A stretch of DNA of 64,000 bases, taken from Lachnospiraceae bacterium (GTDB lineage: Bacteria > Bacillota > Clostridia > Lachnospirales > Lachnospiraceae). Shown here in pieces: positions 1-8,705 of this stretch. Under the pieces are notes generated by a model. The model searched no databases, had not been told where the DNA came from, and saw only the letters and a list, made by a program, of their open reading frames with translations. Both the position numbers and the translations under genes were made by a program. The stretch is from contig JAEEXG010000006.1 of assembly GCA_016291405.1 (NCBI GenBank), positions 1-64,000 of the forward strand, given 5' to 3'. Each line of letters begins with the position of its first letter. The stretch's first letter is position 1.

Positions 1-71
1 GCACCGATAGAGCTAAGGGCCATAATCAATGTAAATGCAAGCGCAGCCACTGATGTAAATATTTTCTTCAT
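1..71 (-). CDS. Secreted protein, N-terminal fragment (signal peptide only)
   Basis: Only the first 23 codons are in the window; the gene runs off the left edge. The start MKKIFTSVAALAFTLIMALS has a lysine-rich N-terminus and a hydrophobic core, which is a typical Sec signal peptide. A GGAG ribosome site lies about 8 bases before the ATG. The stop codon of the large subtilase is 18 bases upstream, so the two are probably co-transcribed. Function cannot be judged from this fragment. Confidence 0.6.
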   Translation of the reverse strand, partial: MKKIFTSVAALAFTLIMALSSIG

Positions 72-89
72 CTTATTAGCTCCATTTCT

Positions 90-3000
90 TTATTCATTGC
101 CTGAAACCGATTCTTCTGATTCGTTTTCACCGGTTTCGGTTTCAGCTTCGTTTGTTACCTCGTTTTCGGTGTTTTCTTCTTCAACCACCTGTGTATCATT
201 TTCAGATACCGTTGCATTCTCTGAAGGCACTTCAGGTACTGCGTTTAATTCGGGCTGTGTAATGATAGGTGTCTCAGCAAGCGAAGGAACTCTCTTTGCT
301 TTCTTTACTCCCTGTGAAAGAGCGCTTCTTCCAAGTGAGAGTGCAGAGTTTTCCAAATCCTCAACTATCGACTCGTCATTCACATCATTTTCTTTCTGCT
401 CCCATCTATAGAGACCCGAAATAGGCCAAATCTTTTCTCCGAATGTTCCAAACTTAAATGTTAAGAAGCCTTCGTCTCCTGTATCGGGATCCTCTAACAA
501 CAACATAGCGTACAAGTCTACGTCAGCATCGTCGTTGTATACAGAGTAGAAGAAGTATCCTGTTTCTGCATCATAATAGAATGACTGATAGTACCATAAA
601 CCGTTTGTATCAATTTCTGTTTCACCGATTACTGCCAATCCGAGTCTGCCCTGTGTCGTGTAAAGGAATCTGAGTATCTTACCGGAAGAAGTAATCAAGT
701 AGAAAATATCAGCTGTCTCGTTACGAGATATTCTTGTTGAGCCGTAGTAAGTAATACCTACCAAAGCATCTCCGTCGGTGTAGCTTGAAAGACCGATATC
801 ATTTGTATACTGACCATCCATATCATAGAAGATAAGGAATGTCTGATATGTACCAAGAAGTATCTTTGTAGCTTTGCCGTAGGCAACGTCTGTTGCCCAA
901 GGTCTGATACCTGTAGCTTCGATTTCGGTTGCTTCAAACGTGTTGGCATCAATCTTATAGAACGGTACATTCAAGTTATCCTGTGATTCAGCGAATGCAT
1001 ATAAGTATCCGTCAACTGCAGCTACTGAAGAGTACGGAGCTGCCTGCTTAGCTGAAATCTTGTTGATATCAAATGTTTCTGTATTAATTGTTGAGAAGTA
1101 AATCTCACTGTTTTCATCGTAAACGATGGCATTTAAGTCAGTGTTTACTCCAATTACAAGCACTTCACAATCTGCGGTGAGTGATTCTCCGTCTTTGTTC
1201 TTTGCAACTGTAGTTGCCGTAACTACGGCTTCACCCTTTCCGACTGCTGTTACAATACCTTCCTCATCAACGGTTACAACAGATTCATCGGAAGATGACC
1301 ATGTAACTGATGTATCGCTTAATGTAAGAGGACCAACTTCAGCGGTAAGCTTAGCTGTTTCTTCTTTTGCAAGGACGAGAATTTCATCCGAAAGAGTAAT
1401 GCTGTCGCAAATGTCGGTATCTTCGATGCCGCTCATATTTACTCTGTACATTGATCTGTTTCCTGCATAGTCAACAACTGTAAGGAAGAACACTGTATGA
1501 GGAGGTGTAATTTCGATTACGGTCTTATCATCAATATTCTTCTGATTTACAGGATATGAAGCAAGTAATTCTGACTTATCTTTTGAAACAAGATATACAG
1601 CGGATACATATCTGTTATCTTCAACAGAAATGGTAAGTGAACCTTCTGTAACAGCATTTCCGCTTACGTCAAGTTCAGGCATAACAGCTTTTTCTACTTT
1701 AGCGGTAGGAGCAACTGTATCGATAACAAAAGGATATGTTAAGCTAAGTCCCTTTCCTGCAGGCACTTTTCCGTCCTTATAGTAAGAAGGAACAGCTGTA
1801 AGTGACACATTAACCTTTGTATCATTTGAAAGAGCCTTGCCCTCAGCGTTGGTACCTGCCCAGTTAAACTTAATGTTGGCACTTGTATTCTTCCAGCTTC
1901 TTGAGGAAGATTCATAGTATGCTGCTTGTTTTCCGCCTTCAGTCTTTTCATAGTATACTTCACCGGTCTCTGCATCTGTAACTTCAACCTTAACCGATGC
2001 CGCATTTCTGATAAGTGAATATGTAAATCCTGTAAGCTGGAATCCTGACTTAGGAGCAATAGCGTTCCTGTCTGCAATATATTCTTCATCGTCTTCATAC
2101 ATATTTGAAGAGAAGATGTAATTCTTTGAGCTTCCGGGCATTTTAGCTGTAAGGAAGTTGGTTCTGCTTATTCCTGAATAAGTAAACTGTTCTTCATCTG
2201 TAAAGAAGTATTTCATGATATCGAAAGGTTCATACATAGAAGAATCTGACCAGTCACCGTAGAAAGCAAGCACGGGAACCGATAAATCAATAGAACCGTC
2301 AAGAATCACGAAACCTTCAACAAACATACCGTTTACAAAGTTAGATTCAAGATAAGCTCTGTCTTCTTTGCTTAAAGCAACACTTACATTTACGTTTGCT
2401 TTATTCTTTACAACGAATACTTTCTCTTTTAAGTTGATTGAAGCCTTTCTGGGGCAAGCAATCGCTTTCATAAGAGAGTTAACGTCATCGGTATCAAGGA
2501 TACCATTCTTGTTAAAGTCATAAGCATCTTCGAAGCTTGCAACTATAGAATAGTCAGCGCTATTGTTAAGTACTTTCAAAAGTGCATAAGCATCTTTAAT
2601 ATTAACTTTACCGTTTCCGTCAACGTCATATAAATACTGTTCGCTATCAGTCTTAATTGTTACGTTAGGGTTTAACCTGTGAGATGAGTTTGCAATAAAA
2701 GTATCTTCTATAACAGATTCTGTAACAAAGTTAGAGTCAAATCTGTAGTAAGCCTTTTCACCCGACAAGTTGTTTACGGTAAAGTCAAAGCTATATTTAC
2801 CTGTTCTTGCGGGATCATCTCCAAGTTCAATCTTAACTTTACCGTCATTTCCTGCTAATGAACCAACGGTAATATATGCAGGTGTATTGATTGCCGCATA
2901 AGCATTGGCAAGACCTGAACCCTGCTTTCTGGGAGAATAGATTTCGCCGTCCTTCTGAACGAGCGGAACCGATGTGGACATAAGAAGCGACTGTGCAAGA

Positions 3001-5057
3001 GCTCTTGTTGAAAGACCTGTCTTGCTTGCCAAGTCGTTTTCTTCAATGTACTGGATTACAAGAGCTGTAAGGCCTGCCAAGCTGGGAGATGCCATTGAAG
3101 TACCGCTCTTTACACCATACTGTCCTTTATCAAGTGTTGAATAAATGTTTCCGCCGGGAGCTGTGATTTCAGGCTTTAAGCTTAAATCTCCGGGTACACC
3201 CCAAGAAGAGAAATCGCTCATCAAATATCCGTCGGGAACATTAAAGTCTATAGATTCATTGGGATAAACAGTAAGTTTACCTGAATATGTATTTGTTGCT
3301 TCGTCGTATTCAGATGCATCCGCGATGGCAAGTGCGGTTGCAAGAGTAATTCCTACACAAGGGTTCTTTGACTTTGAATCAGCAACAGTCATACCGAGTG
3401 TTCCGTCGGTGTTGTTGTAAACAACTGTTGCAATAGCACCATGTGCAGTTGCTATATCATGCTTTTCAGAGAAAGTTGATGATCCTCTGCTTACAAATAC
3501 AATCTTTCCGCTTACATCGATGTTTGCATAATCTTCTTCAACACCAATTCCCTTTATGAATATGTAATCATATTCTTTCTCTTGTCCGTTTACCGCCAAG
3601 TCAGCGAAAGGAGCGTTTATACCGTCATTACCGTTTAAGTAGAACGCCTTTACTCCTTCTGCAACAAACATATAGCCTGTCACACTTGTGTTTACGGCAC
3701 TTGCTGCTGTGAAAGCGTTTGTATAAGATCCGGGAGAACCAACTGTGTCAGCATTGACATCTTCTTTAAAGTTCAATCCTGTTTTGGAGTTCTCAGAGAA
3801 ATTAGCTGAGTTACCTGCCGAAATACATACTACTGTATTTGTTTCGGAAAGTCTGTTCATAATGTTGTTTACATATGCTTCGGCTGCGGTACTTTCACCT
3901 GCGCTTGATGAACCAAGGCTTAAGTTGATGGTATCTGCACCAAGCAAGATGGCATCTTCCATAGCTGCCATGTAGTCATCGGTTGCGGCTCCTTTTCCGC
4001 CTTTACCGAATACTTTCATAACGAAAACCTGTGCGTCGGGAGCAGTACCAACCACTCCAAGTTTCTGTGTTGAATAACCATCACCGTTAGGAACGTACTT
4101 GTTGGCAGTAGCAATACCTGCTACGTGTGAACCATGGTCGCCCTGGTCATCGTTTTTATGAGTAGGATCAAAGTTTTCATCCGCATAGTTGAATGCGAAA
4201 GGAATCTTTGCTCCAAGATAAGTATTGTCTGCTGTTAAATCGGGTCTCATGGTCTTAGCATTAAGACGATCGGCTACCGATTCAATTTCTTCTTTACCTA
4301 AAAGATTGTAGTCTGAAATAGACTTAGAATTCTTTTCGGCTGTTTCGTTTAATCCGTATAAGAATCCTCCTTCGGTAAAGGAAGGGTGGTCAATATCAAG
4401 ACCTGTATCAAGGATTGCCACTCTCATTCCGGCACCTGAATATCCCGATGCCCATGTGGGGTAGCTTCCTACCATATCGCCGGATGTCATTGTCAAGGGG
4501 TTGACAGTATCATCCAAAGGCTGATAAACGGGCACGACATAAACTGCCGATACACCGTCTACATTTTCAATTTCTTCCAAATCTCCGTATGCTACTTCTG
4601 CAGAAACAGCATTTGTAAGAAGAGTGAAGCTGTATCTTGTATCAAGGGATTCGCCCTCCAATACTTCTTCTTCAATCTTTTCAATTACTTCATCCTGTGT
4701 CTCTGTAAGTTCATCGGAATATGCCATTGCCTTTTTATCTTCGGCAATATCCTCGGTTGAATATCCGGCTTCAACCACAGCCTCGTCTTCAAATACGATG
4801 AAGACTCTTACTACATCGTCATCTTCGTAAGCGTTTTCTTCTTCAGCTTCTTCTGTTTTGATAACAATGTCGTTGTCAGATACTTCTTCGTCATCAATCT
4901 TTTCAAAGATTGGTGCGGTAGGCTTTTCAGCCAATTCATTTCCACTTGTTGTCTTTACTTCGGCTGCATATGAAGCTGTTCCGGGGAAAACGGTTGTAAA
5001 CAGCATCGCAAACGCAAGCAAAAAGGCAAAAAAGTGTTTTGACTTGTACCTTCTCAA
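90..5057 (-). CDS. Large secreted subtilisin-like (S8) serine protease
   Basis: A secreted multidomain protease of about 1655 residues. I start it at a TTG directly behind the site GGACGGAGG; the open frame extends 21 codons further up to a GTG, but that stretch overlaps a terminator hairpin. Order from the TTG: signal peptide (1-33), acidic linker, I9-type propeptide (about 80-180), and an S8 domain with Asp217 (AILDTG), His308 (GDHGSHVAG), oxyanion Asn416 (SAGN) and Ser654 (GTSMASP). A protease-associated insert lies at about 470-600. Then come Fn3-like modules interrupted by two dockerin-like calcium loops (about 810-870: DVDGNGKVNIKDA and DFNKNGILDTDD), a BIG2-type Ig domain (about 1217-1303), a repeat-rich beta region and a very acidic tail. 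The layout resembles lactocepin/C5a peptidase, but there is no LPXTG or membrane anchor. It probably digests proteins or matures surface proteins outside the cell. Confidence 0.93.
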   Translation of the reverse strand: MRRYKSKHFFAFLLAFAMLFTTVFPGTASYAAEVKTTSGNELAEKPTAPIFEKIDDEEVSDNDIVIKTEEAEEENAYEDDDVVRVFIVFEDEAVVEAGYSTEDIAEDKKAMAYSDELTETQDEVIEKIEEEVLEGESLDTRYSFTLLTNAVSAEVAYGDLEEIENVDGVSAVYVVPVYQPLDDTVNPLTMTSGDMVGSYPTWASGYSGAGMRVAILDTGLDIDHPSFTEGGFLYGLNETAEKNSKSISDYNLLGKEEIESVADRLNAKTMRPDLTADNTYLGAKIPFAFNYADENFDPTHKNDDQGDHGSHVAGIATANKYVPNGDGYSTQKLGVVGTAPDAQVFVMKVFGKGGKGAATDDYMAAMEDAILLGADTINLSLGSSSAGESTAAEAYVNNIMNRLSETNTVVCISAGNSANFSENSKTGLNFKEDVNADTVGSPGSYTNAFTAASAVNTSVTGYMFVAEGVKAFYLNGNDGINAPFADLAVNGQEKEYDYIFIKGIGVEEDYANIDVSGKIVFVSRGSSTFSEKHDIATAHGAIATVVYNNTDGTLGMTVADSKSKNPCVGITLATALAIADASEYDEATNTYSGKLTVYPNESIDFNVPDGYLMSDFSSWGVPGDLSLKPEITAPGGNIYSTLDKGQYGVKSGTSMASPSLAGLTALVIQYIEENDLASKTGLSTRALAQSLLMSTSVPLVQKDGEIYSPRKQGSGLANAYAAINTPAYITVGSLAGNDGKVKIELGDDPARTGKYSFDFTVNNLSGEKAYYRFDSNFVTESVIEDTFIANSSHRLNPNVTIKTDSEQYLYDVDGNGKVNIKDAYALLKVLNNSADYSIVASFEDAYDFNKNGILDTDDVNSLMKAIACPRKASINLKEKVFVVKNKANVNVSVALSKEDRAYLESNFVNGMFVEGFVILDGSIDLSVPVLAFYGDWSDSSMYEPFDIMKYFFTDEEQFTYSGISRTNFLTAKMPGSSKNYIFSSNMYEDDEEYIADRNAIAPKSGFQLTGFTYSLIRNAASVKVEVTDAETGEVYYEKTEGGKQAAYYESSSRSWKNTSANIKFNWAGTNAEGKALSNDTKVNVSLTAVPSYYKDGKVPAGKGLSLTYPFVIDTVAPTAKVEKAVMPELDVSGNAVTEGSLTISVEDNRYVSAVYLVSKDKSELLASYPVNQKNIDDKTVIEITPPHTVFFLTVVDYAGNRSMYRVNMSGIEDTDICDSITLSDEILVLAKEETAKLTAEVGPLTLSDTSVTWSSSDESVVTVDEEGIVTAVGKGEAVVTATTVAKNKDGESLTADCEVLVIGVNTDLNAIVYDENSEIYFSTINTETFDINKISAKQAAPYSSVAAVDGYLYAFAESQDNLNVPFYKIDANTFEATEIEATGIRPWATDVAYGKATKILLGTYQTFLIFYDMDGQYTNDIGLSSYTDGDALVGITYYGSTRISRNETADIFYLITSSGKILRFLYTTQGRLGLAVIGETEIDTNGLWYYQSFYYDAETGYFFYSVYNDDADVDLYAMLLLEDPDTGDEGFLTFKFGTFGEKIWPISGLYRWEQKENDVNDESIVEDLENSALSLGRSALSQGVKKAKRVPSLAETPIITQPELNAVPEVPSENATVSENDTQVVEEENTENEVTNEAETETGENESEESVSGNE

Positions 5058-5086
5058 AATTATCCTCCGTCCTTTCTTAGAATAAT

Positions 5087-5120
5087 AAAAGTGCTCACAG
5101 TGAGAATTCACTGCGAGCAC
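5087..5120 (-). terminator. Intrinsic terminator between the I9-like gene and the subtilase
   Basis: On the minus strand a stem of about 13 pairs (GTGCTCGCAGTGA against TCACTGTGAGCAC, one G-T pair) is followed by TTTTATTATT. It lies just after the I9-like gene and about 15 bases before the subtilase ribosome site, leaving no room for a separate promoter. Confidence 0.8.
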
Positions 5121-5133
5121 CTGTTGTCTTAAA

Positions 5134-5754
5134 TCATTTCTTCTTTTTTAACAGCCTGTGAAGCAAAACGCTTACGACTATAATCACCATCAAAGCGGTC
5201 GGCAAAAGAACGGATATGCCACCCTTCCCTCTAACCCCATTGTCAGCAGGTTCGGGTGCGACATCCATCACGGCTATTGTCTCCAAGTTCCCCAGTTCAT
5301 TCTCATTTGTGTTAACCGTAATAGATTCGTCTACCGTATCAATTACTTCCTCGGTTTTACTACCTTCAAAACCTTCGGTTTCGTTTTTTTTTATTATTTC
5401 GTCTTCTTCGGTAGTGTGGGCTTCTTCTTCTATAATAACATCTGCAACCGAATCGTTTTTCTTAATAAGATCAATGTTTGTATCAACGGTCTTAATAACG
5501 GCCGCGTACCCTTCGTCATCTACTCTTCTTATCTCAAATTCCGCGTTCGCAGGAAGACTTTCTTTTAAAGCTTCCGCCTTATCCTTTGCACTAAGAGCTT
5601 CTCCCTCACTCTTATTAAATGTTACATAAAGACGTACCGTCTCGCCAGATGGGGCTTTTGTAATTTCGGTATCGACTTCGTCGGCAACTATTGCGTTACT
5701 TTTAAACCCAATTTCTGCCGAAAGAAGCAAATCCTCCTTCCAAATATTTCCCAT
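5134..5754 (-). CDS. Membrane-anchored protein with I9-propeptide-like domain
   Basis: 206 residues, function unknown. Residues about 38-112 run VRLYVTF, a charged helical stretch, then YAAVIKTVDTNIDLIKK and VADVIIEEEA. This order matches the I9-type propeptide in the neighbouring subtilase (VRVFIVF ... VDGVSAVYVVPVY). An acidic linker follows, then one hydrophobic segment (about 181-200) ending in HRLLKKKK. There is no N-terminal signal peptide, so the topology is unclear. The site GAGGAG precedes the ATG, and a consensus promoter sits just upstream. Context suggests a chaperone or inhibitor for the subtilase, which is an inference. It could also be a relic of a duplicated propeptide. Confidence 0.75.
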   Translation of the reverse strand: MGNIWKEDLLLSAEIGFKSNAIVADEVDTEITKAPSGETVRLYVTFNKSEGEALSAKDKAEALKESLPANAEFEIRRVDDEGYAAVIKTVDTNIDLIKKNDSVADVIIEEEAHTTEEDEIIKKNETEGFEGSKTEEVIDTVDESITVNTNENELGNLETIAVMDVAPEPADNGVRGKGGISVLLPTALMVIIVVSVLLHRLLKKKK

Positions 5755-5783
5755 TTAACAGTTCTCCTCTATACGTGAAAATA

Positions 5784-5812
5784 ATTATACAATCACCGCG
5801 TTACCATGTCAA
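5784..5812 (-). promoter_or_regulatory. Consensus sigma-A promoter for the I9-like gene
   Basis: TTGACA (5807-5812) and TATAAT (5784-5789) are separated by 17 bases. Both hexamers match the consensus exactly. It reads into the gene ending at 5134 and then toward the subtilase. Confidence 0.85.
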
Positions 5813-5842
5813 CGCTTTAATTTAGTAAATCGTTTTTCTATA

Positions 5843-6523
5843 TTACTTTATTTTTAGGCTCTTTAAATACTGCTTGTGCTCATCGTTTACTCTGAAGCTT
5901 TCAAGGGCCTTTTGAATGGTCTTATTGTGCACCCAAACAGGCAGTTTCTTTTCTTCGATATAAACAATCGTAGCATCCCATTTCTTTGCAAGTGCGGTTG
6001 CAAAGAACCAGGCAATCATCATGTTTACGTAGTATTCATCAGACACTACTTTAGCAGGAATTTCCAAGTATTCTTTCTTAAAATCAGAATCGAGGAAGAA
6101 TGCCATAAGCATGTGAATGCCGTGTCTTATAGTGTATGTCTTGTCGGAAGAAACCCATCTTTTAATATCTTTAATAAGCTCTTCTTTGTGCTTTGAAAAC
6201 ATCTTAGGATTTATTGAATCGCATACTGCCCAGTTATCAACGTAAGGCAAAAACTCATCGATTCGCTTTACACACTCATCGTAATCCTTTATTAGATTAA
6301 TCAAGAATCCGTGTAATTGATTTTCATCATAGTATTTATGAGGAAGCAAATCCAAGAATTTCTTTGCTTCTTCCGTCTTTGCATTTTCTTTTGCAACTTT
6401 TCTTATAACAGGAAGTCTTACACCGATTATGTCATCAAGCTCAATTCCCGGCATAAGCTTTTGCTGAAACACTCTGTATTCTTTGTCCTGATTGTCAAAT
6501 AAAGCTTTTTGTAATTTTTCCAT
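5843..6523 (-). CDS. DNA alkylation repair protein (AlkD-like HEAT-repeat glycosylase)
   Basis: 226 residues in the AlkC/AlkD family, HEAT-like proteins that excise bulky N3- or N7-alkylated bases from DNA. The family's key patches are visible: DNWAVCD (Trp and Asp facing the lesion), an Arg in IRHGIHMLMAF, and the Trp of MIAWFFATALAKKW. I chose the second ATG because GAGGTG lies directly before it; the ATG 15 bases upstream has no ribosome site. Spacing to the site is short. Its promoter may overlap the terminator of the upstream transporter operon (TTGTTT ... TATAAA at about 6545-6571). It stands alone in its transcription unit. Confidence 0.88.
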   Translation of the reverse strand: MEKLQKALFDNQDKEYRVFQQKLMPGIELDDIIGVRLPVIRKVAKENAKTEEAKKFLDLLPHKYYDENQLHGFLINLIKDYDECVKRIDEFLPYVDNWAVCDSINPKMFSKHKEELIKDIKRWVSSDKTYTIRHGIHMLMAFFLDSDFKKEYLEIPAKVVSDEYYVNMMIAWFFATALAKKWDATIVYIEEKKLPVWVHNKTIQKALESFRVNDEHKQYLKSLKIK

Positions 6524-6571
6524 ACCCACCTCTAACATTTTTGTTTATATGTTAACATGCGGACAAACAAA

Positions 6572-6600
6572 AAAGAACCCCGAAACACTCAGGGTTCTTT
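6572..6600 (-). terminator. Terminator of the nucleoside transporter operon
   Basis: On the minus strand AAAGAACCC and GGGTTCTTT form a stem around an 11-base loop, running into TTTTTTG. It starts 5 bases after the stop of the last permease gene. Confidence 0.85.
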
Positions 6601-6604
6601 ACAT

Positions 6605-7603
6605 CTATCGTTCTTCTCTGAAATAAGATAATCCAAGTGAAGCAGGGGGCTGATTCTCCCTCTTGTTTCTCATACTTGTGATTACCAAAACAACCAATGT
6701 TACAACGTAAGGAATCATTTTATAAAGCTCTTTATATTCCATGTGGTCAAGACCTGTAGGAAGGTAAAGATAAAGGATATACAATCCTCCGAAAAGAATC
6801 GATGAAAAGATTCCGATATTTGGACGCCATATTGTAAAGATAACCAAGGCAATTGCAAGCCAGCCTCTGTCACCGAATGCGTCGTTACTCCAAACACCGC
6901 AGGCGTAGTCCATTACATAGTAAAGACCGCCAAGGCCTGCAATCATACATCCTACACAAGTTGCAACATACTTATATGCTGTTACGCTTATGCCCGCAGC
7001 ATCTGCTGTTGTGGGGCTTTCACCAACCGCTCTTAAGTGAAGGCCAACTCTAGTTTTATTAAATACAAAGGATGCAACCAACGCAATTACTATTGCAAGG
7101 TAAGCCAAAAATCCGTAGGATAAAAAGATTTTTCCAAACCATCCCGCGCTTTCGGCTTTTACGATAGATTTGCTAAAGTAAGCGCTTGTCTTTGAAAGGG
7201 CAATTGAAGGAACATCAAGATTTGAAATCTTTATTAGGGATCCTCCAAAGAAGTTACCAAAGCCCACGCCAAAGGTGGTCATGGCAAGGCCCGTTACGTT
7301 TTGATTGGCTCTCAAGGTTACTGTTAAGAAGCAATATAAAAGTCCCATCAAAAGAGAACCTAAGAGGCAACAAATCATCGGAATAAAAATCATTAAAAAT
7401 CCGCTCTCTGCCACGCCTGTCTTAATTGACTGTTCATAAAAGAAAGAACCGATTACGCCGCTTATGGCGCCTACGTACATGACACCGGGTATACCAAGGT
7501 TTAAGTTACCTGATTTTTGTGTAACGATTTCACCGGTACTTCCGTACAAAAGAGGAATTCCCTGGCCTACGGCACGGGGTATAAATGCTACCAAATCAAT
7601 CAT
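6605..7603 (-). CDS. nupQ: Nucleoside ABC transporter permease (NupQ/YufQ-like)
   Basis: 332 residues, about eight to nine membrane segments, of the branched-chain-amino-acid/BMP permease family. It opens with the family stretch PLLYGSTGEIVTQKSGNLNL. It would form the membrane channel with the 369-residue permease upstream, which it overlaps by 8 bases. The ribosome site is GGAGG 6 bases before the ATG. It is the last gene of the lipoprotein-ATPase-permease-permease operon, the same order as nupNOPQ of Bacillus. Substrate is inferred as purine nucleosides from the family and from the guanine-class riboswitch ahead of the operon. Confidence 0.9.
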   Translation of the reverse strand: MIDLVAFIPRAVGQGIPLLYGSTGEIVTQKSGNLNLGIPGVMYVGAISGVIGSFFYEQSIKTGVAESGFLMIFIPMICCLLGSLLMGLLYCFLTVTLRANQNVTGLAMTTFGVGFGNFFGGSLIKISNLDVPSIALSKTSAYFSKSIVKAESAGWFGKIFLSYGFLAYLAIVIALVASFVFNKTRVGLHLRAVGESPTTADAAGISVTAYKYVATCVGCMIAGLGGLYYVMDYACGVWSNDAFGDRGWLAIALVIFTIWRPNIGIFSSILFGGLYILYLYLPTGLDHMEYKELYKMIPYVVTLVVLVITSMRNKRENQPPASLGLSYFREER

Positions 7604-8705
7604 TTGAAACCTCCTCCTTTGCTGCTTTCTTTCTAAAGTTTATCTTGTAGGAAATAAAGAATTCACATCCTATGATGAAGAATAAAATTATTCCCGTAAT
7701 AATATCTGAAAATGAATGGTTAAGTCCAAAGGCTGTTGAAATTTCGCCCGCACCTCTGTCAAGGAAAATGATAAGTAAGCTTGTAAATATCATTGTTACC
7801 GGGTTAAACTTTGCAAGCCATGAAACCATAACCGCTGTAAAGCCTTGATTGTTTGTGATGGTGGTTGTTACCGTGTGGTTTACTCCGCCTACAAGCAAAA
7901 GTCCTGCCAATCCGCAAAGGGCACCGGATAAAAGCATGGTACGAATAATTACTTTATTTACCTTCATACCAACGTATCTTGCTGTTCTTTCACTTTCACC
8001 CACAACCGCAATTTCGTATCCGTGACGGCTGTAGTTTAAGTAAATTACCATTCCTATTGTTACGATTGCCGCAACAATTATAGGAAGTAAATATTTGTTT
8101 CCGATATTAGGAAGCCAGCCGGCATTTGTGCTTTGGTTTATAACGCCTATCTTTCCAGAGCCCTTGGGCACTTCCCAAATAACCGTGTAATATGCCACAA
8201 GCCTTATAGCTATGTAGTTCATCATAAGTGTGGCAAGAGTTTCATTAGTGTTCCACTTTGCTTTAAAGACTGCAGGGATTAATCCCCAAACAGCACCTGC
8301 AAGCAAGCTTGATGCGGTCATAATTAAAATGAGCAATCCGTTTGGAACTATATCTCCGAGAACAATCATACATGCTGCGGAAGCAAGACCTCCGGCCAAA
8401 ATCTGACCTTCGCCTCCAATGTTCCAAAACTTCATTTTAAATGCCGGCGTCAAAGCCAAAGAAATGATTAAAAGAATTGCTGTATTTTGAAATGTAACCC
8501 AGGTCTTTCTTTGTGAACCGAATGCGCCTTTAATGATGGTGGCATATACGGATAAAGGATTGTCTCCTGTAAGAATGGTGGTTACAATCGCACACACTAT
8601 CAAAGCTAAAATGATTGCGATAACTCTAATGCCCCAGGCTTTTATCGGAGGGATGTTATCGCGCTTTGAAATGTGAAACAATGGTTCTTTAACTTTTTCG
8701 TTCAT
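7596..8705 (-). CDS. nupP: Nucleoside ABC transporter permease (NupP/YufP-like)
   Basis: 369 residues with a cytoplasmic N-terminus followed by about nine membrane segments (for example VIAIILALIVCAIVTTIL). The stretch FWNIGGEGQILAGG is the conserved cytoplasmic-loop signature of this permease family. The ATG overlaps the ATPase stop as TGATG; a GTG one codon earlier is an alternative start. The site GGAGG lies upstream. It pairs with the downstream permease to form the channel. Confidence 0.9.
   Translation of the reverse strand: MNEKVKEPLFHISKRDNIPPIKAWGIRVIAIILALIVCAIVTTILTGDNPLSVYATIIKGAFGSQRKTWVTFQNTAILLIISLALTPAFKMKFWNIGGEGQILAGGLASAACMIVLGDIVPNGLLILIMTASSLLAGAVWGLIPAVFKAKWNTNETLATLMMNYIAIRLVAYYTVIWEVPKGSGKIGVINQSTNAGWLPNIGNKYLLPIIVAAIVTIGMVIYLNYSRHGYEIAVVGESERTARYVGMKVNKVIIRTMLLSGALCGLAGLLLVGGVNHTVTTTITNNQGFTAVMVSWLAKFNPVTMIFTSLLIIFLDRGAGEISTAFGLNHSFSDIITGIILFFIIGCEFFISYKINFRKKAAKEEVSND

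Noticed and set aside
5216..5629. Plus-strand reading frame of 137 codons opposite the I9-like gene
   Set aside because: It is serine- and phenylalanine-rich, has no ribosome site, and mirrors the biased codons of the minus-strand gene.
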